Part shown: positions 1-6,017 of the stretch, piece by piece
Position numbering within the stretch: the stretch's first letter is position 1
Layout: each line of letters opens with the position of its first letter
Source of the DNA: Euryarchaeota archaeon UBA13
GTDB lineage: Archaea; Thermoplasmatota; Poseidoniia; Poseidoniales; Poseidoniaceae
DNA: 6,976 nucleotides
Direction of reading: 5' to 3'
Assembly (NCBI GenBank): GCA_002495945.1
Contig: DAHU01000008.1
Location: 27,691 to 34,666 of the forward strand
Program-made: the position numbers and the translations under genes
Notes under the pieces: generated by a model
What the model was told of the DNA's origin: nothing
The model's database searches: none
The model's input: the letters and a program-made list of their open reading frames with translations, nothing else

Positions 1-2445
1 TTAAGAGGATTACAAGTCGCATTTCAAACTGCAGAAAAACGCTACGAAGTCCACAATGTTACAAGGTCGGTGGAGGATGCAAGAAATCTCCTTCAAACCA
101 AAGGGATGAGGTTCGGTGTTACCAGCTATATGTTTGCCTTAACCGGAGTATTGATCTTGTTGTTTGAATTCTTGCTGACGGAATACGGCCTCTCGGACGG
201 ATTTCACGCAGCATCAATTATCATCGCATTGTCATTCATTGCTATACCGGCAATAATATCCAGCGGTTCATCGCTTGGCGCTCAGGTGGTAAAACCAGTT
301 GGAGCGGGTCGAGCCACATTACAGAACTCAAATATTTGGCAAACTTACTCGTATGTGGTACTTACCTTGAGTTGGATGATTTTTGTAGGAATAATTGCGG
401 TATTACTCACCTCTCTTGAAGTTCCATCGTATCGAGTATTCAGTATCTGTGCATTTATTGCCTTCTCACCAGCCGTGCTGGCCTATGGCAGAGTGTTGGG
501 GTCTTCTTGGCAAGCATTGAAACAGTCATCAATCAAAATAGCGGGAGGTGAACCCTCGCCATTTCACAATCACAAGCCAAATCCGAAACAACAAGCAATT
601 GCTCAGATAGTAAACATCAACCTATCTGTAATGCCGTTCGTTGCATTCAATACCATAGTTTCGATATTTGCCATCGCAATTGACCCAAATATGTTTACTC
701 ACTCCGATAGAGTCCTAAATTTACCAGAATACCGTGTTCAATCCTCGATTATGGAAGAGGGTGGAATTCTTGGATTTGCCCTCATCGAGTTATTTGCTTT
801 CATCCCTGCAGAGGGTATCAGGGTACCACTGGTGAATATGGTACTGCTGTTCCTATTGCTTAACGTTGCGCTGATAGGTTTCTTGTTTGTGTATGAAGTT
901 GCCCGCATACTTTTCCTCGATGTACAAGACGTATCAGGTAAAGGCGGGATTAAGTTGGCAGATAGCCGTTTGCTAAGAGCAGAACGAAGTCAGCAAGCTA
1001 AAGTTTTGAATTTCTGCTTCACCGGATTTGCCGGACAATCGATGCTTCTGTTGGCCTTGGCCATGATAACATTCTGGGATTCGTCTTTCTTGCCGCAGGG
1101 TGCAGCCTGCGGTTCATGGGAAAACAATATCTGCACCGTGATGCAAAAAGATGCTTTGGAGGAATTGACTTGGATGCTTGCTTCTGGTGGTCAAGTTGCC
1201 TTCGTCGTAATATGGGCAAGATCGAGGAAAATCGGCTCTCGACTCGAAGATATATCCTTTGATGCATCAGTTGGTGAAAACCGCGCTCGAATGGCCCAAT
1301 TAGAGGATGTAATTTACCTTAAACAAAAAGCGATTAGAAAATTGGTAACCGAAGACTCATGGGACAAGGCATTGAAACGAATTGACGCGGTGATAGAAGG
1401 TCATGGAGAACAATTAGAAGGTCTTGATTTGGTGAGAAAAACCGATGCTATGATGGAAATTTATGCTGCCATGGGACGCTGGGATGATGCAGAAAATAAC
1501 GCTGTTTCGATCTTAGCGCTACGAGGCGGTCGTGAGGCGCAAATTGCGAGATTGATTCTAGTTGCAGCAAGTTTGAGTCAGCGTGACTTAGCCGAAGCAA
1601 AACCTCGAATTGCAATGTTGCCCGATGACGATATTGAGGCGGCAAGACTCAAATGGTTCGCCTCAATTATGCAGCCTAAAAAACGCCAACTCGACCAGAA
1701 AGTCAAATCATTGCTGTCCGTAGATCCACTAACTAAGCGTAATATTGACTTGATTAAGCGTTACAGAGACAATCAACCAGTTACTGAAATGGCATATCGT
1801 GATAAGCCTGCTGACCGGCTTATTTTGCTTGGCGATGTTGCCAGGCTTCGATTAATTGGGAAATTCGAAAAGGCACTGAATCTTCTTGAGAGATACATCA
1901 AAACTAATGGTCTCGAAGGATGGGTTCACGGAAATGTTGTTTGTGCACTACTGCACCTTGATGAGGGGAGAATACTGACGGCAACTAACATAGCCGAAAA
2001 TCTCGCTAAGAATCAATCAAGGCATCCTCATTTGCGCAGCTTGTTGAGACATTTAGAATCAATTGGGCAAACTATCTCTGCCAGTAGCGAGCCAACTGGC
2101 ATCGAATGGCTACGTGACTCAGGGCTTGATTGGGTAAACGCTTGGCCGTATCGTCATACTGTAGCCCCTGCTCCAGCCTTTGTGACCAAAGAGTTACAGA
2201 AACATGCCTGGAACGCTAATGGCTGGATTGCATTTGGAGATGTCGAGACCTTCGCTAAGATAAAACGCAAATCAGCAAGCGGTTGGAAGTTACTGAACGA
2301 CAAGAAGAATGAAAGCGATTTCCCCCCTTGTTTGTTTACTCATATTACGGGTGTAATAATCACCATTGGAGGAATGCCCGTAGACCTCGGGTTACCCGGG
2401 GATATTGACATTTCAGAAATTGAAAAGGCTGGCTTGCTCGATTAG
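1..2445 (+). CDS. Polytopic membrane protein with cytoplasmic TPR-like C-terminal region, function unknown (5' partial)
   Basis: I do not recognise the family. The frame is open from base 1, and the 23 codons before the first candidate start (GTG at 70) read as normal protein, so the gene probably begins outside the window. Counting from that GTG, 791 residues are visible. Hydrophobic helices lie near 18-37, 48-66, 92-114, 121-140, 184-204, 253-280, 316-336 and 366-384. Positively charged loops after helices 2, 4, 6 and 8 put the C-terminus in the cytoplasm. The loop between helices 7 and 8 would then be outside, and it holds Cys347 and Cys355, a possible disulfide. Residues 385-660 are helical with TPR-like stretches at about 429-448, 460-485 and 591-613 (for example GRWDDAENNAVSIL and GKFEKALNLLERYI). 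A distinct block with many Trp residues (about 676-791) ends the protein. A role as a membrane-anchored scaffold or sensor is only a guess. It converges on serS with a 4-base overlap. Confidence 0.82.
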   Translation, partial: LRGLQVAFQTAEKRYEVHNVTRSVEDARNLLQTKGMRFGVTSYMFALTGVLILLFEFLLTEYGLSDGFHAASIIIALSFIAIPAIISSGSSLGAQVVKPVGAGRATLQNSNIWQTYSYVVLTLSWMIFVGIIAVLLTSLEVPSYRVFSICAFIAFSPAVLAYGRVLGSSWQALKQSSIKIAGGEPSPFHNHKPNPKQQAIAQIVNINLSVMPFVAFNTIVSIFAIAIDPNMFTHSDRVLNLPEYRVQSSIMEEGGILGFALIELFAFIPAEGIRVPLVNMVLLFLLLNVALIGFLFVYEVARILFLDVQDVSGKGGIKLADSRLLRAERSQQAKVLNFCFTGFAGQSMLLLALAMITFWDSSFLPQGAACGSWENNICTVMQKDALEELTWMLASGGQVAFVVIWARSRKIGSRLEDISFDASVGENRARMAQLEDVIYLKQKAIRKLVTEDSWDKALKRIDAVIEGHGEQLEGLDLVRKTDAMMEIYAAMGRWDDAENNAVSILALRGGREAQIARLILVAASLSQRDLAEAKPRIAMLPDDDIEAARLKWFASIMQPKKRQLDQKVKSLLSVDPLTKRNIDLIKRYRDNQPVTEMAYRDKPADRLILLGDVARLRLIGKFEKALNLLERYIKTNGLEGWVHGNVVCALLHLDEGRILTATNIAENLAKNQSRHPHLRSLLRHLESIGQTISASSEPTGIEWLRDSGLDWVNAWPYRHTVAPAPAFVTKELQKHAWNANGWIAFGDVETFAKIKRKSASGWKLLNDKKNESDFPPCLFTHITGVIITIGGMPVDLGLPGDIDISEIEKAGLLD
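2442..2445. other. Convergent 4-base overlap containing both stop codons
   Basis: The tetranucleotide TTAG reads TAG on the plus strand (end of the membrane protein, 2443-2445) and TAA on the minus strand (end of serS, 2442-2444). There is therefore no room for an intergenic terminator, and each transcript must end inside the 3' part of the opposing gene. No hairpin with a T-run was seen within about 50 bases on either side. Confidence 0.9.
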
Positions 2446-3734
2446 CCCCACTGACATGGTTCTAAGATAGTCTGCCCGCCCATAAGCGGCACGAGAACTT
2501 CGGGTATTTTCACTCTACCATCCGCCAGTTGGTTTTGTTCAATGATTGCTACTAAAGCCCTTGAGGTTGCAACTGCGGTAGAGTTGAGCGTGTGGACTAT
2601 CGGTTGATTAGCATGGCCTGGCTGACCGTATTTTATTTGCAAACGATTGGCTTGGTAGTCAGTGCAATTTGAACATGACACGATTTCCTTGTATTGTCCT
2701 GCTCCAGGCAACCAAGCCTCTAAGTCATATTTTTTGGCAGCAACAGTCCCCATGTCACCGGTACAAATGTTGACAACCTCGTAATGCAGTCCCAATTCAT
2801 TCCACAAATCTACGCAGTTTTTCAACAACTCTTCATGAATCGACCATGAATCATCAGGTTTTGCAATGACGATTTGTTCAATCTTGGTAAATTGGTGTAC
2901 CCGCCAAATTCCCAAATCAGACTGACCATGGGAGCCGACTTCTCGCCTGAAGCAGGGCGAAACTCCAACGATTCTCAAGGGCAACTGGTCTTCTGGAATG
3001 GTCTCGCCCATATACATGGCCGTAAGTGGGTGTTCGGATGTTGCAATCATGTAATATTTATCTGGTTCAATACCATACATTACAGTTTCAAAGTCACCTA
3101 GGTCGGTAACTCCCTCATACGCCTGACGATTCATCATAACCGGTGGCTGGACAAATGTATAGCCTCTGTTACCAATGAAATCGACCGCATAATTTTGTAG
3201 CGCTAATTCTAATCGCGCTAAATCTCCTTTGAGGAAGAAAAACCTACTACCTACAATCTTAGCCGCTCGCTTCAAATCGACCCATTTGTTCATCTCAATA
3301 AGTTCGTTGTGAGTTCTAGGCTCAAAATCAAATTCAGGTTTTTCCCCATAGACGCTGTGTACGGTATTACCAGATTCATCGTCACCTTCAGGAACATCTG
3401 GATGTAGGATATTAGGGATTGACATACGTATTGTATCGCGTTGTTCTTTTGCAGCTTGGGTCTCAGCCTCAAGCCGAGATATCTCAGCACCTAGTGAGGC
3501 TACTTCCGCCAAAATTGCTTGTGCTTTTGCTTCATCGCCAGATTTTTTTGCTTCGCTAATACCCCTGGCTGCAATATTTTTCTTTTGCCTAAGTTGATTG
3601 GTATCGTGCTGTAAGTTCAACCACATTTTATCGTACTTTAGAACCTCATCTATCTTGTCATGGGAAATGCCACGCTTGTCGTGATCAGCACGAATTTGTG
3701 CTTGATTATCCCTGAACATGTGAATATCTAACAT
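2442..3734 (-). CDS. serS: Seryl-tRNA synthetase (serine--tRNA ligase), bacterial-type class IIa
   Basis: This cytoplasmic enzyme charges tRNA-Ser with serine using ATP, and also makes Ser-tRNA-Sec where selenocysteine is used. The 430-residue length is normal and the gene looks complete. The N-terminal part (about 28-105) is a long, charged coiled-coil arm that binds the tRNA variable loop. The class II core follows: motif 1 region at about 160-198; serine-binding TSE at 232-234; motif 2 at 262-286 (FRREVGS, then FTKIE); the EIVSCSNCTDYQ block at 350-360; and motif 3 at 384-402 with its arginine at 392. The core matches the common bacterial-type enzyme, not the rare zinc-dependent SerRS of some methanogens. 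The ATG at 3734 is supported by the MLDIHMFRDN opening, usual for the family, and by an AGGTGAT ribosome-binding site. It lies 8 bases after the protease gene, probably in the same transcript. Confidence 0.97.
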   Translation of the reverse strand: MLDIHMFRDNQAQIRADHDKRGISHDKIDEVLKYDKMWLNLQHDTNQLRQKKNIAARGISEAKKSGDEAKAQAILAEVASLGAEISRLEAETQAAKEQRDTIRMSIPNILHPDVPEGDDESGNTVHSVYGEKPEFDFEPRTHNELIEMNKWVDLKRAAKIVGSRFFFLKGDLARLELALQNYAVDFIGNRGYTFVQPPVMMNRQAYEGVTDLGDFETVMYGIEPDKYYMIATSEHPLTAMYMGETIPEDQLPLRIVGVSPCFRREVGSHGQSDLGIWRVHQFTKIEQIVIAKPDDSWSIHEELLKNCVDLWNELGLHYEVVNICTGDMGTVAAKKYDLEAWLPGAGQYKEIVSCSNCTDYQANRLQIKYGQPGHANQPIVHTLNSTAVATSRALVAIIEQNQLADGRVKIPEVLVPLMGGQTILEPCQWG

Positions 3735-3737
3735 TTA

Positions 3738-3744
3738 ATCACCT
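3738..3744 (-). promoter_or_regulatory. Shine-Dalgarno site of serS overlapping the upstream stop codon
   Basis: On the minus strand AGGTGAT precedes the serS ATG with a 3-base spacer. Its first bases fall in the TAG stop codon of the protease gene (3743-3745). This supports the chosen serS start and suggests that serS is translated by ribosomes arriving from, or re-initiating after, the protease gene. The other starts in the window lack a comparable site. Confidence 0.75.
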
Positions 3745-5917
3745 AAAACGAAATACCAAGATTGAAAATTTCAGTGCCCATGAAGATTAATCCGCCAATC
3801 AAATAGCCCAAGATCGCTCCACCGTTTAATAGTGGCAATCCTGCTTGTGCCCGACCCCTGGCAACATAACTCATCAGTGCAAGATAGCCCAACAAGGACC
3901 CTGCCAATGCAAACATAGCAATCGCAAAAGCACTGTCACTATCCAGCCACTGTACGGCAGACAATACCAACATACCGGGGAAAATGATATCACCAAGACC
4001 CATAAACAACGCTTCACTATTCTTCTTCTTAACTACCTTTGAAGCGTTTACCGGAGGTGAAGAGTGAGCAATCTGTGGTTTGTCGACCATCTTGGTCTTC
4101 TCATCCTTGAATGAGTAGCCTTTATCCTGTGGTGCCACCAATAGAATTGGCAACTGAAGGCCAATCATGGTGTCTGCTAATTCTAACATGTGTTTCGAGC
4201 GGTAAACCGCCCAAGCATCATAAATAGCGGCTAATATCATGAAAATCATAATCAATCCTGGGACAAATGCCACGCCCAGCATAACAATAACCCCTGAACC
4301 GACAAGAACTCCAACTGTATTCACCACATACCACTCACTGTGGAAGTAAAGGAGAATCATTAGCAGCAATCCCAATATCACACCTGCCCAGAAAGGAACA
4401 TTGTACAATTGTAAGCCGTCTAAAGTGTACATGTTGTCTTCAATAACGCCACTATCAATCGAAGATGCTGAAACCGCATAATAGTAATCCTCTGATCCAT
4501 TGCTTAGAAACACTCCTTGCAAGAAATCGTCCGCAACGCTAAATGTTGCTCGGTTCTTCAGTAAGCTAGAGTATAACCAAAAGGAATTTTCGTTGTCTGA
4601 AACCAGTAGGTCAGAGTATCCTGAGTTGCCCAAGTCGGTGATTTGTACCTGCTTTACTGTGTCAACCAATCCATTAATTTTCATCTTTTCCTGCAAAGAA
4701 AATTGGTTTGTATCTGATTTTGTTCCATTCCATTCCCAACCCGTAACGTTACCGTTTGCCTCACCGACAATTAGTAAACCACTCATGCCGTTGTTATCGC
4801 TTATTTTCTCGGTTGACCACGGTGAATGTCCGAAGTCTGCAGAGGTTAAACCGGCTTCTGTATAGTGCTCAAATTCGATTGGCATCTCTTCGGCTGTCAG
4901 AGATACCTTGCTAGTCTTAAGTGCCATAACCATGGCGGTTTTTTCGGTTACCAGCAGTAGGCGGTCATCAGCAAAATGTATGGCTTCAATGAAGCCGTCT
5001 CCGTAATTGATGTAACTTGGCAAGACCCACTGGGCTTGTGGCGCCAACAATGCACCGGTATTTTCGCTGATTACGTGATAAGTTACTTCGCCGCTATTAG
5101 AAAAGATGTAAACCCCGTTCTGTGCCATTACGGCCATGTCACAACTGTAACCGTTAGGCATGCCCAACTGCAGATTTCCTTGACCGTCAAAGTAATTACA
5201 TTCAAAGACATTCTCAATGGCCCCGGTTGCAGTATTGACAGTCCACATCCATGCAGTATTGGTGATGGTGAGGTAACCTTCCGATTTCACAATTCTAAGG
5301 TTTTCAAAATCTCCGGCAGGTAATCTGCTAAAATTCGAAATCCATGCAGCTTCACCTGCGTGCAATGACTCTGGGCTGTAGAACGCAATAGAATCTTGCC
5401 AATTAGTGGCATTGCCAGTCAATTCATGAGTCAGGAATCCATCCATACCCATATCTGCAACATATTCTCCAGAGTATGTTGATGTGGTTTCATATTCAAA
5501 GTCTTCAACATCAAAGTCGATTACTAACATATGCATCAACGGAACTGTAGTATACATTAGAGCAATGGTCAATACTCCCATGATTCCGTATTTTATTACC
5601 CACTCTTTCTTGTATCTTGCTAACGCAATCACGACCGCTGTGAAGATGAAAATCATGATCAATTCAAGAAGAATAAATCTAAACTGTGTTGCACCTGATT
5701 CGCCAAATGCGTGTAGTTCCGCAACATCATACCATGGCCGAATAAACAACGCGAGAAGGATGGTCAAAACGAACATCGAAACCATACCAAACATGGAAGT
5801 CATCTGTTCTTTCATCAATGCAAAAACACTGGTTTCTTGCGCTAGTTGTTGCTCGACCATGGCAAATTCTTGAGAAGCAGTGCTCGGACCAGAATCTGGG
5901 ATGTCTGCTTCGCTCAT
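3743..5917 (-). CDS. Presenilin/SPP-like GxGD intramembrane aspartyl protease (A22-like) with a large extracytoplasmic insert
   Basis: Predicted to cut substrates within the membrane, as presenilin and signal peptide peptidase do. Of 724 residues, three helices come first (about 44-60, 79-100, 109-132) and six more at the end (about 508-525, 530-548, 551-570, 638-656, 663-683, 696-714), giving the nine-helix presenilin layout. Helix 6 has the YD motif (Asp567) and helix 7 has GLGD (Asp643), the two catalytic aspartates. Helix 9 begins at AGLPLLN (692-698), in place of the PAL motif. The Lys-rich loop 572-637 sits on the cytoplasmic side, as expected. Residues about 134-504 form an unusual insert between helices 3 and 4, predicted outside, rich in beta-strand pattern, with Cys240 and Cys259 and an FG-GAP-like motif near 428-440. 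The ATG at 5917 has no Shine-Dalgarno site, so a short leader or leaderless start is likely. It is the first gene of a probable operon with serS. The substrate is unknown. Confidence 0.85.
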   Translation of the reverse strand: MSEADIPDSGPSTASQEFAMVEQQLAQETSVFALMKEQMTSMFGMVSMFVLTILLALFIRPWYDVAELHAFGESGATQFRFILLELIMIFIFTAVVIALARYKKEWVIKYGIMGVLTIALMYTTVPLMHMLVIDFDVEDFEYETTSTYSGEYVADMGMDGFLTHELTGNATNWQDSIAFYSPESLHAGEAAWISNFSRLPAGDFENLRIVKSEGYLTITNTAWMWTVNTATGAIENVFECNYFDGQGNLQLGMPNGYSCDMAVMAQNGVYIFSNSGEVTYHVISENTGALLAPQAQWVLPSYINYGDGFIEAIHFADDRLLLVTEKTAMVMALKTSKVSLTAEEMPIEFEHYTEAGLTSADFGHSPWSTEKISDNNGMSGLLIVGEANGNVTGWEWNGTKSDTNQFSLQEKMKINGLVDTVKQVQITDLGNSGYSDLLVSDNENSFWLYSSLLKNRATFSVADDFLQGVFLSNGSEDYYYAVSASSIDSGVIEDNMYTLDGLQLYNVPFWAGVILGLLLMILLYFHSEWYVVNTVGVLVGSGVIVMLGVAFVPGLIMIFMILAAIYDAWAVYRSKHMLELADTMIGLQLPILLVAPQDKGYSFKDEKTKMVDKPQIAHSSPPVNASKVVKKKNSEALFMGLGDIIFPGMLVLSAVQWLDSDSAFAIAMFALAGSLLGYLALMSYVARGRAQAGLPLLNGGAILGYLIGGLIFMGTEIFNLGISF
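4406..5518 (-). other. Extracytoplasmic beta-propeller-like domain inserted in the protease
   Basis: These codons (residues about 134-504 of the protease) contain no membrane helix and lie between helices 3 and 4, a loop that the positive-inside pattern places outside the cell. The segment repeatedly alternates short hydrophobic strands with Gly/Asn/Asp turns. One stretch, WTVNTATGAIE near 225-235, resembles a PQQ-type propeller blade. Another, ITDLGNSGYSDLLVSD near 426-441, resembles an FG-GAP/VCBS calcium-binding turn. A propeller fold is inferred from these patterns; the blade number cannot be fixed by eye. Confidence 0.55.
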
Positions 5918-6017
5918 GTTTTGGCGTGGATGCTCTATCTTTTGAGTGAATCGCTTTTATTTTAATTAGTTAAATCATATCACTAAGAATTATGCCGTAT
6001 CGACATTTGGGCTGAGT
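5918..6017. promoter_or_regulatory. Divergent promoter region between the protease-serS operon and folC
   Basis: This is the only real intergenic gap, 100 bases between two divergent starts. Its centre (about 5955-5980) is strongly A/T-rich. On the minus strand ATTAAAATA (5958-5966) resembles an archaeal TATA box and would place transcription start about 15-20 bases before the protease ATG. On the plus strand the overlapping TTTTATTTTA (5955-5964) or TTAAATCATAT (5970-5980) could serve folC. Neither start codon has a convincing Shine-Dalgarno site, in keeping with short or absent leaders. No clear operator palindrome was seen. Confidence 0.5.

Noticed and set aside
760..812. Possible ninth membrane helix in the first gene (residues about 231-247 from the GTG)
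   Set aside because: It is hydrophobic but short, and contains Glu. Counting it as a crossing would break the positive-inside pattern of the following loops, so it is more likely an outer amphipathic or re-entrant piece.
4500..5323. Two plus-strand open frames (121 and 115 codons) antisense to the protease ectodomain
   Set aside because: Both are shadows of the real gene, with no recognisable domain and no start signals.
5484..5873. Plus-strand open frame of 129 codons opposite the protease N-terminal region
   Set aside because: It lies wholly antisense to the membrane helices of a well-supported gene. Its content mirrors those codons and shows no family motif or ribosome-binding site.
3743..5917. 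Possibility that the 724-residue protease is an assembly or frameshift fusion of two genes
   Set aside because: The frame is continuous. The three N-terminal and six C-terminal helices add up to one complete nine-helix presenilin layout with correct topology, which an accidental fusion would not give.
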